The notes beneath the pieces were generated by a model that was not told where the DNA came from, searched no databases, and saw nothing but the letters and a program-made list of their open reading frames with translations. A stretch of DNA of 64,000 nucleotides, taken from positions 30,949-94,948 of the forward strand of contig DAQP01000043.1 of assembly GCA_002504435.1 (NCBI GenBank), read 5' to 3'. The position numbers were made by a program, and so were the translations under genes. This document shows, piece by piece, positions 53,931-62,899 of this stretch. Within the stretch, counting starts at the first letter, position 1; each line of letters starts with the position of its first letter. This stretch comes from Euryarchaeota archaeon UBA438. Lineage in GTDB: Archaea; Thermoplasmatota; Poseidoniia; Poseidoniales; Thalassarchaeaceae.

Positions 53931-55109
53931 ATGACAAATAGCTCCAATGTGATTGATTTTGATGAGGGCCTGAGGATTATCGGGACAGCTCATGTGAGTA
54001 GTAAGTCGGTGGAACTAGTCAAGGAGCAGATTTCCCAATACTCGCCGGACATAGTTGCCGTGGAACTGTGCGAGTCGAGGATGGCTTCCCTCACAGAACC
54101 AGAATCCATTGATTCGGAGGACCTTCTGAAGATCATCAATGAAGGGAAGTCGGCGATGATCATTTTGCAAACTGCACTGGCTGCTGAACAGCGTCGTATG
54201 GGGGTCTCGACCGGTGAAAAACCCGGAGCTGAGCTTCTAGCGGCTGTTTTGGAGGCCAGGGAAGCAGAAATTCCAGTTGAATTGGTGGACAGGGACGTTG
54301 TTTCCACTCTCCGAAGAGCATGGGGGAAGATGAGCATCAGGGAGAAATGGAGGGTTCTCGACACGCTACTTTGGGCCGATGAGGAAGACGAGGAGATCGA
54401 TCTGGACGAGGTCCTAGAGGATACCGATCTCCTAAGCAATCTGATGGAGGAGGCTCGTTCCGTTGCCCCCAGGGCAGGAGAGGTTCTAATCGACGAGCGA
54501 GATGAATACATAGCTGGGAGGATTAAACAAATCAGAGAAAGGAAGGAAGGCAGGATTCTCGCCATAGTTGGAGCTGGACACATCAAAGGAATTGTCCAGC
54601 ATCTTTCGGATTCCGAAGGATTCGTCGGCAAGAGGATGGAAGAACTTACTGAAAAGCCACGCAAGTCGATCTGGCCAAGGGCGATAATGTGGGGAATCCC
54701 ACTGGTGCTAGTGGCGGCTTGCCTATGGATGGTCCAGAATGGCCACTTCGGCGAATTGAGAGAGACTGCAGAGACGTGGCTTATCCTGAACGCAGCTCTT
54801 GCCGGAATCGGCGTGGCAATTGCTAGGGGGCATCCTCTTTCTGTGATTGTAGGGGCCATTGCCTCCCCAATCACGTCGCTCAATCCAACAGTAGCTGCAG
54901 GATGGTTTGCTGGCTATACCCAACTGAAGGTCGCTTCCCCGACAGGAAAGGACGCCAGTGATTTTCTAGCCCTCGACTCGGCCTCCCTCCTATGGAAAAA
55001 TCGGGTTGGGAAGGTCCTACTTGTTACGGCACTAGGGAATATCGGTTCCTCACTGGGTGCGATAATAGCGGGTGGTGCAGTAGTCGGAGGACTACTCGGA
55101 ATTTTCTGA
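53931..55109 (+). CDS. TraB/PrgY-family membrane protein
   Basis: About 392 residues. The N-terminal domain has the GTAHVSSKSVELVKEQI and VAVELCESRMASL motifs and a later AIVGAGHIKGI, which define the TraB/PrgY (pheromone shutdown, Tiki-like) fold with conserved GTAH, E and GxGH residues. The C-terminal 150 residues hold about five hydrophobic segments (WGIPLVLVAACLWMV, LILNAALAGIGVAIA and others). Members are proposed membrane proteases or peptide-sensing proteins. It is 4 bp after folP. The 3' end overlaps the convergent DUF2061 gene by 18 bp. Confidence 0.87.
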   Translation: MTNSSNVIDFDEGLRIIGTAHVSSKSVELVKEQISQYSPDIVAVELCESRMASLTEPESIDSEDLLKIINEGKSAMIILQTALAAEQRRMGVSTGEKPGAELLAAVLEAREAEIPVELVDRDVVSTLRRAWGKMSIREKWRVLDTLLWADEEDEEIDLDEVLEDTDLLSNLMEEARSVAPRAGEVLIDERDEYIAGRIKQIRERKEGRILAIVGAGHIKGIVQHLSDSEGFVGKRMEELTEKPRKSIWPRAIMWGIPLVLVAACLWMVQNGHFGELRETAETWLILNAALAGIGVAIARGHPLSVIVGAIASPITSLNPTVAAGWFAGYTQLKVASPTGKDASDFLALDSASLLWKNRVGKVLLVTALGNIGSSLGAIIAGGAVVGGLLGIF

Positions 55110-55358
55110 GAGGATTTCTTCGTCCTGCCCCCAATCCAAGGAGCTCCATCCCCTTTCATGCAAGTAGTACAGGACCATTTTTGTTACGACTTCCAAACCG
55201 GCAACAGTACCAGCAAGTGCAAAGGCCTCAGTTGATTCGAGCCCCAAATCCTCGGAAAACCATGTTGTGGCAAGAAGAGTCAGAATGAAAGTGTCGGTTG
55301 TAGCGATAATCCTCCAAGTGAGGGTCTTGACTAGGCTTCTCTTACGACTGGCACTCAT
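55092..55358 (-). CDS. DUF2061 small membrane protein
   Basis: About 88 residues. KRSLVKTLTWRIIATTDTFILTLLATTWF followed by a second helix (EAFALAGTVAGLEVVTKMVLYYLHERGW) is the DUF2061 signature (LxKxxTWRxxxxxDT ... YYxHERxW). Two membrane helices are expected. The function is unknown. The start is the ATG at 55358; an upstream ATG at 55379 is an alternative. It is convergent with the TraB gene, overlapping it by 18 bp. Confidence 0.87.
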   Translation of the reverse strand: MSASRKRSLVKTLTWRIIATTDTFILTLLATTWFSEDLGLESTEAFALAGTVAGLEVVTKMVLYYLHERGWSSLDWGQDEEILSENSE

Positions 55359-55404
55359 AGTAACGGTCCTTTGGCGCATATTGCCACAGATTAATGCTAC
55401 GGAA

Positions 55405-56652
55405 TTAATTTCTCGCGTTCAATGACTCTAGAACAATGGCAATTCCTTGCCCTCCTCCGATACACGCAGTGGCTACGCCATACCTTCCGCCCCTTCTCCT
55501 CAATTCCAAAGACAGCGTTAGAAGGAGCCTTGTGCCTGTTGCTGCGAGAGGGTGCCCCAAGCCCACCGCGCCACCATTCACATTCACTTTCTCAGGATCT
55601 ATCCCAAGGTCCTTGATGCAGGCGACACACTGTCCTGCGAAGGCCTCGTTGATTTCCCACAAATCGATTTCACTGGCCTCTAGCCCGGCTTTCTCCAATG
55701 CGAGAATGCTACTCGGAACTGGGCCATGCGCCATTATTGCAGGTTCGAGCCCGACAATCCCCCATGATACTATCCTGGATAGCGGGGAGTCGCCGTCAGC
55801 GGCTGCCCTAGATGCGGATTTTACGATCAATGCAGCTGCACCATCTACCACTCCTGAGGCATTTCCAGCAGTTACTAGGGATTCGGGCCCGAAATGGGTT
55901 CGCAGGCCGGATAGTGATTCCTGAGTGGTGCCGATGACCACGTGATCCTCGTCTGAATATCCCACTGTGCCATCGGGCGTCTCGACCTCTACTATCTCTT
56001 GCCTCCAAGTACCCTCGGAAATACTACTCTCGGTCTTCTGATGGCTCATTGCCGCAAAACTGTCCGCCTCCTCCCTTGTGACGCCAACTCTACGGCATAA
56101 CTCGTCACTTGTTTGGGCCATGAAATATCCGCATACGTCATCCCTGAGATTTGTGAAAAGGTAGTCTTCCATGTCCTTTGGAACCTCGTCGCCCTGCCTG
56201 GGGGGCCTTCCAAGCTTGTACGTATCTCGCATGTCCCGAAGGACATGGGGTGCCTGACTGAGGTTTTCCATTCCCCCTGCTACCACGACCTCTGCCTCTC
56301 CGAGCATGATCATCTGAGCCGCAGTTACGACTGATTGGGCTCCACTGCCGCATAGCCTGTTCAGTGTAAGCATAGGGACCTCGTTGGGGATTCCAGAATT
56401 TAGACCGGCTCGACGAGCGCCAAAAATTGCCTGTGAGGATGTCTGAAGGGCGTGACCCATGACCACATGGTCAATCTCACTTGGGTCTGTACCGGTCTTT
56501 TCCATTGCTCCCCTTATGGCAATAGAGCCTAGCTCCTCAGCACTGATAGATGAGAGTCTGCCACCAGGTCCGCCGTCGCCCCTCTTTCCTCCGAGCCACT
56601 CGCAGAAGGGAGTCCTGGCCCCTCCCACTATTACGACGCCTGTATCTTCCAT
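55405..56652 (-). CDS. Thiolase (acetyl-CoA acetyltransferase family)
   Basis: The 415-residue thiolase has catalytic C101 in RLCGSGAQ, NEAFAGQCV, NVNGGAVGLGHPLAATGTR with the active-site His, and CIGGGQG with the second Cys. All catalytic positions are intact. It can run in the degradative (beta-oxidation/amino-acid breakdown) or biosynthetic (mevalonate, acetoacetyl-CoA) direction; the sequence does not decide. The ATG at 56652 is chosen because an upstream ATG at 56697 adds residues unlike thiolases. It follows the flotillin gene by 45 bp on the same strand. Confidence 0.94.
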   Translation of the reverse strand: MEDTGVVIVGGARTPFCEWLGGKRGDGGPGGRLSSISAEELGSIAIRGAMEKTGTDPSEIDHVVMGHALQTSSQAIFGARRAGLNSGIPNEVPMLTLNRLCGSGAQSVVTAAQMIMLGEAEVVVAGGMENLSQAPHVLRDMRDTYKLGRPPRQGDEVPKDMEDYLFTNLRDDVCGYFMAQTSDELCRRVGVTREEADSFAAMSHQKTESSISEGTWRQEIVEVETPDGTVGYSDEDHVVIGTTQESLSGLRTHFGPESLVTAGNASGVVDGAAALIVKSASRAAADGDSPLSRIVSWGIVGLEPAIMAHGPVPSSILALEKAGLEASEIDLWEINEAFAGQCVACIKDLGIDPEKVNVNGGAVGLGHPLAATGTRLLLTLSLELRRRGGRYGVATACIGGGQGIAIVLESLNARN

Positions 56653-56697
56653 GGCACACCCAGATAGGTTGAGCACATGAGGATGTCTGATGTCCAA

Positions 56698-58110
56698 TCA
56701 GGACTCATCTTCTGTCATTGAACCCAAATAGTCGGGTAGTTCGACGCCTGACATCTTGGCTACATCATGGATCGGTGGAAGACTCTGGACCAAGCTGCTA
56801 ACGAAGTTGCTGGTAGCGGAGTTTCCATCAGGAGAGTTTCCGCTGTCCCACACTGTGATCTTGTCAATCTTGAGGTTCCTAATTGCCTCGACCTGTGCGG
56901 CAACCATGCTTTCGATCTTCTCAACCATCAGTAGTGTCGCCGCAGCCTTGGGATCGCCTGATGCACTTGAAACAAGGCTCTGGTAACCCTGGGCCTTTGC
57001 GTCAAGGACCTTCTGGATACCTTCCGCCTCGGCCTCATACTTGGCTAGAATTGCGTCGGCCTCACCACGTGCAACTCTGCGTTGTCGCTCTGCCTCGGCC
57101 TCGGCAGCGATCTCTATCTGCTGCTTTTGGATGTTGATTTGAACAATTTCTGTGGCGCGAAGCCTCTCTTCCTCTTCTGAGTATAATGCTCGTTGAATCT
57201 CTGCCTCAGCTTGAGCAGTGGCGACGTCGGCCCTCCTCTTTGCATGAGCTTCTGCCTCAGCAAGGTCCGCGTTTGCTCCCGCGATCTCTGCCTGTGCCGT
57301 GTTCTCACCAGCAATTGCCATTGCCTCCTGCTGCTCGACGAAAACCCTCTCCCTCTGCTCGGCTTCCTTTCGACCCATCTCCGCATCTGCGTTTGCGTTG
57401 GCGACCTGAATCTCTCTCTCCTTGTTTGCATTGGCAGCCCCTATTGCACCGTCCCTCTCGGCGTTTGCAACGTCGACGCGGGCATTCTCGACTGCAGTTG
57501 CAGCAGCCTTCTTACCGATGCTCTCGATGTAGTCCGACTCGTCAGTGATGTCGACGATGTTGACGTTCAACTGTGTTAGTCCGAACTTTCTTAGCTCCTG
57601 ATCTACGTTCTGTGTAATCAGGGAGAGGAAGGCGTCTCTGTCTTGGTTTATCTGCTCAATTGTCAGAGAGGCGACTGTGAGACGTAGCTGGCCGAGGATG
57701 ATTTCCTCGGCGAGCTTCTCTATTTCGGGTATCTTGAATCCCAATAGCCTCTCTGCAGCGTTGGCCATTATGGATGGCTCCTTACTAACGCCAACAGTGA
57801 ATGTGCTAGGGACGTTAATCCTGATGTTCTGGAGTGAAAGGGCGCCCTTTAGATCAATGTTGATTGGCATCGGCTTCAATGATATGTATGCGTAGTCCTG
57901 AATCAGGGGCCATACTAAAGCGGCACCTCCATGCACCACCTTGGAAGGCTTTGCCTTGCCATCTGCCTGCTTTGCCGTCCGCCCGTAAATCACCATAACT
58001 TGGTCTGGAGGGCATCTCTTGTACCTCTGTGAGAAAAATATCACCACAGCCACTAGTACCAGTATTATCGCAAAAATTCCAATCGTCCCAATTGCTCCTG
58101 CTGTTGCCAT
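56698..58110 (-). CDS. Flotillin-like SPFH protein
   Basis: The 470-residue protein starts with one membrane helix (GIFAIILVLVAVVIFF, about 10-26), then an SPFH/PHB domain (30-200: YGRTAKQADGKAKPSKVVHGG, LSLQNIRINVPSTFTVGVS) and a long Ala/Glu coiled-coil (200-400: ANADAEMGRKEAEQRERVF). This is the flotillin/YqiK-YuaG layout, forming large membrane-microdomain oligomers. The NfeD-like gene directly upstream on the same strand is its usual partner. The length is normal for the group. Confidence 0.93.
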   Translation of the reverse strand: MATAGAIGTIGIFAIILVLVAVVIFFSQRYKRCPPDQVMVIYGRTAKQADGKAKPSKVVHGGAALVWPLIQDYAYISLKPMPINIDLKGALSLQNIRINVPSTFTVGVSKEPSIMANAAERLLGFKIPEIEKLAEEIILGQLRLTVASLTIEQINQDRDAFLSLITQNVDQELRKFGLTQLNVNIVDITDESDYIESIGKKAAATAVENARVDVANAERDGAIGAANANKEREIQVANANADAEMGRKEAEQRERVFVEQQEAMAIAGENTAQAEIAGANADLAEAEAHAKRRADVATAQAEAEIQRALYSEEEERLRATEIVQINIQKQQIEIAAEAEAERQRRVARGEADAILAKYEAEAEGIQKVLDAKAQGYQSLVSSASGDPKAAATLLMVEKIESMVAAQVEAIRNLKIDKITVWDSGNSPDGNSATSNFVSSLVQSLPPIHDVAKMSGVELPDYLGSMTEDES

Positions 58111-58209
58111 TCGTAGTCACTCCTGAACCCAAGAAGGAGTTCCCAGTCATGAAGTCTTTGCCGGCAAAGGCGAAAGAAGGGTTTCGTGGAGCAAATACTT
58201 CAGAGAATC

Positions 58210-58809
58210 TCAAATCCTCTTCACCAGTAGGACCTCTCCCAGAGTTCCCACGACCTCAATCATTCTCCCAGTTCCAATCTCCTGCTGATCGGCTGACCTT
58301 GCGTTGTATGTAGAAAGGGAGCCACCCGTCTCAATCTGAACCTGACCAACGCCCTCATGGGGTATCACCAGGTATACCGTGCCCTTGGATCCGACCGCGT
58401 CCTCAATCTCCACATTGCCAGTAGATTGCATCGCTAAGAATAGCTCGAATAGCTTGGCTGTCCCGTACATTGATGCCGTGCCTGCAATCCCTCCAACGGC
58501 CACTGCGACTGGATCGGAGCCGTCAGATTTCAGGACGAACAAACCAGCCAGTCCGAAGAACATCATGAATGCCATGACTCCTTGGAAGGTAAGGGCCTTG
58601 AACGAGGCATCCGAACTTAGTACGTCTATCTCTAATCCGAAGAGTCCCTCGAAGACCCCTTCGGCCACCCCTCCAACTGTCATTAGTATGAACCACAAGA
58701 GGAACAAAATCCCTCCTAGAAGAGCTGATGCTGCGAAAATGAACTCGAGACCCGTTGCCTCCCCCAGCCCAACCAAATCGAAAATGTTGAAGTCGTCAAT
58801 GTCTACCAT
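58210..58809 (-). CDS. NfeD-like membrane protein (YqiJ/YuaF type)
   Basis: The 199-residue protein has hydrophobic segments around 22-45, 75-92 and 100-118 and a C-terminal soluble beta domain (VGSKGTVYLVIPHEGVGQVQIETGG...VVGTLGEVLLVKRI) of the OB-fold NfeD type. In bacteria YuaF and YqiJ accompany flotillins and set membrane-domain properties. It lies 99 bp upstream of the flotillin gene on the same strand. No ClpP-like protease domain is present, so it is the short NfeD1b class. Confidence 0.82.
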   Translation of the reverse strand: MVDIDDFNIFDLVGLGEATGLEFIFAASALLGGILFLLWFILMTVGGVAEGVFEGLFGLEIDVLSSDASFKALTFQGVMAFMMFFGLAGLFVLKSDGSDPVAVAVGGIAGTASMYGTAKLFELFLAMQSTGNVEIEDAVGSKGTVYLVIPHEGVGQVQIETGGSLSTYNARSADQQEIGTGRMIEVVGTLGEVLLVKRI

Positions 58810-58868
58810 TGAACACCTACGGGAGGGTTAGGCATTTGACCCATTCGGCTAATTTTGTCTGCGTTATA

Positions 58869-59123
58869 TTACTTGTTCTGCTTTCTCATTGCAGTGTACC
58901 TCTCCAATGCGAGGATTGGACCAACACATAGGCCGGTGAGTGCAGAAGTCACTATCAGATTCAAACTACTGCTGAGGTACTCATCCAAAGCGGTGTAGAT
59001 GAAGAGGGCGATCAATATCAGAACGACTGGGATAGCAAATCTCCTCAGGAACAGCTGATATCCGCCCATCTGGTCGTAGGCCGGATTCTCGATCATCCGG
59101 TCAATCATGTCATCTAATGCCAT
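58869..59123 (-). CDS. Small two-helix membrane protein
   Basis: The 84-residue protein has one clear membrane helix (FAIPVVLILIALFIYTALDEY, about 29-49) and a second moderately hydrophobic segment (LIVTSALTGLCVGPILALE, 55-73), with a basic C-terminal end (RYTAMRKQNK). I do not recognise the family. It is 4 bp downstream of the next membrane-protein gene on the same strand and precedes the NfeD-flotillin pair, so it may belong to that membrane module. Confidence 0.6.
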   Translation of the reverse strand: MALDDMIDRMIENPAYDQMGGYQLFLRRFAIPVVLILIALFIYTALDEYLSSSLNLIVTSALTGLCVGPILALERYTAMRKQNK

Positions 59124-59127
59124 CTTT

Positions 59128-59475
59128 TCATCCAGTTAGCCAAGCCATGGCGCCAATCAGGGTCAGTCCGGCTGGGATTACATACCAAACTGCCTTTACG
59201 GCTTTAGGCGTGGTATCCTCTAGGTCGATTATTCGGCCTTCTGCATCCCTGAGGAAGGCAGTCTTCTCCATCTTCGAGTACCCATCGGCGAACTCTTTCT
59301 CATGCCTGGCCAGGAACATGAGGAAGTATATTCCAAGAATTACCGAGCTGCCTCCAGTTCCCTGCAGGATGATGCCCAGAAGTTCCAGAGTTGGGTCCCC
59401 TCCGCCGATGTCGCGGCCGAGTATCAATTGAGCGAAACCTAGCATGAACCATAGCATTGAGTCTACGCGTGCCAT
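59128..59475 (-). CDS. Small multi-helix membrane protein
   Basis: About 115 residues from the ATG at 59475, with three hydrophobic segments (MLWFMLGFAQLILG, VILGIYFLMFLA and VWYVIPAGLTLIGAMAWL) and an acidic or mixed loop (RHEKEFADGYSKMEKT) between the last two. I do not recognise the family. A longer frame starting at 59547 would overlap the thioesterase gene and is less likely. It is 4 bp upstream of the 84-residue membrane protein gene, so the two are an operon. Confidence 0.6.
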   Translation of the reverse strand: MARVDSMLWFMLGFAQLILGRDIGGGDPTLELLGIILQGTGGSSVILGIYFLMFLARHEKEFADGYSKMEKTAFLRDAEGRIIDLEDTTPKAVKAVWYVIPAGLTLIGAMAWLTG

Positions 59476-59518
59476 GGTGCATAGGGGAGGGCGTCTCCTC
59501 ATCAAGGTGTTCCCGTCA

Positions 59519-59944
59519 TCACCTGTTTCCGGGCCTGCCCGAGCCACTAGGGACCCAGATGGCCCATGTCCCCTTGGCTGTGGCTATCAGCCTTCCATTA
59601 TGATCGATAATTTCCCCCTCCAAGTGAGCCAGATTCTTTCCCCTCTTGACGACCCTTCCCGATGCCCCGAGTGTGTCGCCCTCTATTGCTGGCCGGATGT
59701 AAGAAACATCAATCTCCGCTGTTGCACACCACTCTTCCTTGGAGAGGGCCGACACTAGTGCCCCCCCTAGTGCAGTGTCCAGCATCGTAGCATGGAGCCC
59801 ACCGTGAGCGACCCCTCCTGCGTTTAGGTGCTCTTTCTGGACGGTCGTTCTAACCGTGCATTTCCCGTCACCAATCGATTCTGGCGATATTCCGATCATC
59901 TTAGCCAGTTCGGGGAATGTCGGAGGGAAATCGTCATCTGCCAA
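59519..59944 (-). CDS. Hotdog-fold thioesterase (PaaI-like)
   Basis: About 141 residues. NAGGVAHGGLHATMLDTALGGALVSAL is the PaaI-type hotdog signature with the catalytic Asp/Asn-Gly pattern (HGG...D), and SYIRPAIEGDTLGASGRVV completes the fold. Such enzymes hydrolyse acyl-CoA thioesters, often phenylacetyl- or other aryl-CoA intermediates. There is no ATG: the TTG at 59944 directly follows the end of the ABC exporter gene, with GGGGGTGA as Shine-Dalgarno. The longer frame from 60073 runs antiparallel to nothing but inside the exporter gene and is rejected. Confidence 0.85.
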   Translation of the reverse strand: MADDDFPPTFPELAKMIGISPESIGDGKCTVRTTVQKEHLNAGGVAHGGLHATMLDTALGGALVSALSKEEWCATAEIDVSYIRPAIEGDTLGASGRVVKRGKNLAHLEGEIIDHNGRLIATAKGTWAIWVPSGSGRPGNR

Positions 59945-59948
59945 TTCA

Positions 59949-61727
59949 TCACCCCCTGTGTTCCCCTGGCTCACCTGTCTGGACCGCCCAGAGTCTAGAA
60001 TACAGCCCTCCCGACTCCAGAAGGGACTCGTGGGTTCCGGTTTCTGTAATGCCGCCGTCGCCCAGAACCGCAATCATGTCCGCATTCCTAACTGTGGATA
60101 GCCTGTGCGCGATAATCAAAGTGGTCCTATCTCTGGAGATCAATCCTATGGACCTCTTCAGAGCTGCCTCTGTTTCGTTGTCTACATTGCTGGTGGCCTC
60201 GTCTAGGACCAATACTTGGGCGTCTTTTAGTACCGCTCTGGCTATTGCAATCCTTTGCCTCTGACCACCCGAAAGTTTGTGCCCTCCCTCGCCTATGTCG
60301 GTATTCCAACCCTCAGGGAGATTTTCAATGAATGATACCGCCTCTGCTATCCTGGCAGCCTCGAAAACTTCGTCCTCACTGGCCAATGGGCTGCCATACC
60401 TCACATTGTCCATTACGGTACCAGGAAATAGTGTGGTGTTCTGACTGACGAGGGATATCGAACCTCTGAGTGAGTCCAGGGTTAGTTCCCTGACATCATG
60501 GCCGTCCAACGAAACCGAACCTTGATCGGGATCGTGAAATCTGAGAAGGAGCCTGACCATTGTTGTCTTTCCAGAGCCAGTCGAGCCCACCAAGCCAACG
60601 GTCTTTCCAGAAGGGACTGTCAGGTTGACGCCCTCCAGGACAGTCTCCCTTCCCGGATAAGAGAAGCTTACGTCACTGAAGGAAATCTCGCCGCTGACTT
60701 TGTCGATGGCGGTTTCCCCCTCCACGATACCGACTTCCGTGTCTAGCAGGTCCAGAACCCTCGTGGTAGATGCCATGGCCCTCTGGTATAGGTCAAATGT
60801 TTCTCCGAGACGGGTCAGGGGCCAAAGAAGCCTCTGGGTGATGAAGACAATCACGGAGTATGCGCCCAGGCTTATTTTTCCCTCTAGCGCAAACCAACCT
60901 CCGACGAGCATGTTTGCAGTGAAGGCGAATAATATGGCCATTCTGATTATCGGAACGAAGGATGCGGAGAGTCTGATTGCCTCGCGATTTGCATCTCTGT
61001 ATGAGGTGGAAGCGGCCTCGACACGGCTCGCCTCTCTCTTCTCGGCTGTGAATGACTTGATGGTTGTGATTCCCTGGAGATTATTGTTCAACAGGGCATT
61101 TAGCTCTGCGACCTTGTTTCTGACTAGGGAGTAGCGTGTCCCGATCCTTCGCTGATACATGAAAGACCCTGTGACTATCACGGGGACGGGGATAATTGCT
61201 AGCAGGGCTACTTCCGGTGCGACGGTGAACATTATCCCCCCGACAACGATAATCGTGGTTGCCACGTGAAGGAGGTCGGTGGCCCCTTGATCGAGGAATC
61301 TCTCTAGTTGATTGACGTCATCGTTCATTATGGACATCAATCCACCTGTAGACTGCTCCGAGAACCATTGCATCTCCAAGTCTTGAATGTGTGAATAGGC
61401 GGACATCCTGAGCTCATGCTGTGCGGTCTGAGCAAGATTCCTCCAAAGAACTGCGTAGAAATACTGGAATAATGATTCGAGAACCCAGATCAACACTGTC
61501 AGTCCTGTTAGTATATACAGCTGTTCGTACACATCCGGATATCCCATCCCAGCTAGGAAGGAGTCCTCTCTAGCTGAGACGACGTCTATTGCCATCCCAA
61601 TCAGCACTGGTGGGGCGAGGTCCCAGATTTTGTTCAGAATGGAGCATATCGAAGCGAGAATTACCGTTGACCTGTGATCCCTGAGATGGACCAGTAGACG
61701 TGACAGGGGATGCCTGTCTCCGGACAT
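59949..61727 (-). CDS. ABC exporter half-transporter (MsbA/MDR type)
   Basis: The 592-residue protein joins a six-helix membrane domain (about 1-310, with HLRDHRSTVILASICSILNKIWD, IWVLESLFQYFYAVLW and others) to an ATPase with Walker A GSTGSGKTT, signature LSGGQRQR and Walker B VLVLDEATS. It should dimerise and export lipids, drugs or peptides. Substrate is not inferable. The thioesterase gene follows 4 bp later. It is 39 bp after the lipoprotein gene on the same strand. Confidence 0.93.
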   Translation of the reverse strand: MSGDRHPLSRLLVHLRDHRSTVILASICSILNKIWDLAPPVLIGMAIDVVSAREDSFLAGMGYPDVYEQLYILTGLTVLIWVLESLFQYFYAVLWRNLAQTAQHELRMSAYSHIQDLEMQWFSEQSTGGLMSIMNDDVNQLERFLDQGATDLLHVATTIIVVGGIMFTVAPEVALLAIIPVPVIVTGSFMYQRRIGTRYSLVRNKVAELNALLNNNLQGITTIKSFTAEKREASRVEAASTSYRDANREAIRLSASFVPIIRMAILFAFTANMLVGGWFALEGKISLGAYSVIVFITQRLLWPLTRLGETFDLYQRAMASTTRVLDLLDTEVGIVEGETAIDKVSGEISFSDVSFSYPGRETVLEGVNLTVPSGKTVGLVGSTGSGKTTMVRLLLRFHDPDQGSVSLDGHDVRELTLDSLRGSISLVSQNTTLFPGTVMDNVRYGSPLASEDEVFEAARIAEAVSFIENLPEGWNTDIGEGGHKLSGGQRQRIAIARAVLKDAQVLVLDEATSNVDNETEAALKRSIGLISRDRTTLIIAHRLSTVRNADMIAVLGDGGITETGTHESLLESGGLYSRLWAVQTGEPGEHRG

Positions 61728-61766
61728 GTCAGGCCCTTGGCCATGGGCCGTTTGAATATGACTGTG

Positions 61767-62837
61767 TTAATCCTGTGACGCGAGAGGGCCCCCGGTCCAT
61801 GCATCTGCCCACAGGTCATATACTGCAATGCTAAGTTCCCCCGTGGCATTAGTCCTGACGGCATATATGTCGCCACTAGATACGAGTCCGTCGGAATCCT
61901 GGTCGGACCATATGAAATCCCACCAAGTTCCATCTGCCAGGGTTTCATTGTAGGTCCCAGAGTCCAATTTCATCGAGGAGGCCGTAGAAGCATTATCGTC
62001 TGAGCCTATGATTCCGTGAATGACCAGTTCGGATGGATTAGCTTCCGTTGCAAAGCCACTCTGAACTGAGCCAGCCCACTGGGTAACCCCGCCCTCGACT
62101 AAGGATGTTCCATCCGGGCTAAATCCCAGAGGCGCCCTTTCGATATCTTCCCTCAGGGCCAATTCGACCTCTTCTCCTGTGGAAATAGTAAGTGCGAATT
62201 GATCTTCATCTCCTGCATATGTCTCTATGGAAGTGATGATCGGAGGGCTCCCCATCAACTCGAGGACGATTGTGTGTGAGGAATTAGTTGCAGATGCGAC
62301 TTGCTGCAGTGATGACTCGTCCCCCGTGATCCTCCAGTCCAGTCCAGAAATCTGAGTAGTGTCGAATCCGAAAGGAGGCCAGTCCCCGTCAGGGTCCATG
62401 GTTGACAACTGCGCGAATTCCTCGAACGGATCCGAATAATTTGGCGCCTCGTCCCTGCCCTCGAACCAGACATTTCCGATCCTGATGTTGGTGATTTCGC
62501 CACCTTCAATTACCTCGTTGTTCATCGAATATGTACCTAGAGTGACCCTAGTGGCGACGGATCTGAGTTGTTTGGAGTCGTCCTTCGCCACGCTCCAGTA
62601 CACCTCTCCAAATTGACCTTGGACAGTGGAGGAGGCGGTTGTTTCCACCCTCAGTCTGTCGTACATTTGAGAATAGGTTAGGACGTTGAATGAGCTAGTA
62701 TCAGAGAGTATGCCATTCAAGGCATCGGATGTAAGGGGGAAGCAGTTCGAGTCTGGGCAGGGGTCTTCCTCGACTTGCAAGCACCCCGAAAGCGGGGCGG
62801 AGATGACAAGGAAAATCACCGCCAGTGGTACTCTCAC
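61767..62837 (-). CDS. Secreted lipoprotein of unknown function
   Basis: About 356 residues. The best start is a GTG at 62837, giving a typical lipoprotein signal (RVPLAVIFLVISAPLSGC) with lipobox LSGC; a TTG at 62876 would add 13 residues. The mature part is beta-rich, acidic and repeat-poor, with VEEDPCPDSNCFP near the start and one EF-hand-like loop near the end (DQDSDGLVSSGDIYAV). I do not recognise a family. It is divergent from NAD kinase and upstream of the ABC exporter, which may be cotranscribed. Confidence 0.7.
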   Translation of the reverse strand: MRVPLAVIFLVISAPLSGCLQVEEDPCPDSNCFPLTSDALNGILSDTSSFNVLTYSQMYDRLRVETTASSTVQGQFGEVYWSVAKDDSKQLRSVATRVTLGTYSMNNEVIEGGEITNIRIGNVWFEGRDEAPNYSDPFEEFAQLSTMDPDGDWPPFGFDTTQISGLDWRITGDESSLQQVASATNSSHTIVLELMGSPPIITSIETYAGDEDQFALTISTGEEVELALREDIERAPLGFSPDGTSLVEGGVTQWAGSVQSGFATEANPSELVIHGIIGSDDNASTASSMKLDSGTYNETLADGTWWDFIWSDQDSDGLVSSGDIYAVRTNATGELSIAVYDLWADAWTGGPLASQD

Positions 62838-62899
62838 ATCATCTCGCGGGAGCTCGATGCTGATGAAGGCATGCAACAGAGGTCACAATAATTCGGAAA

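Noticed and set aside
57186..57579. Forward-strand open frames opposite the flotillin coiled coil
   Set aside because: Leu/Arg/Ser-rich shadows of the alanine/glutamate-rich coiled coil on the other strand; no independent evidence.
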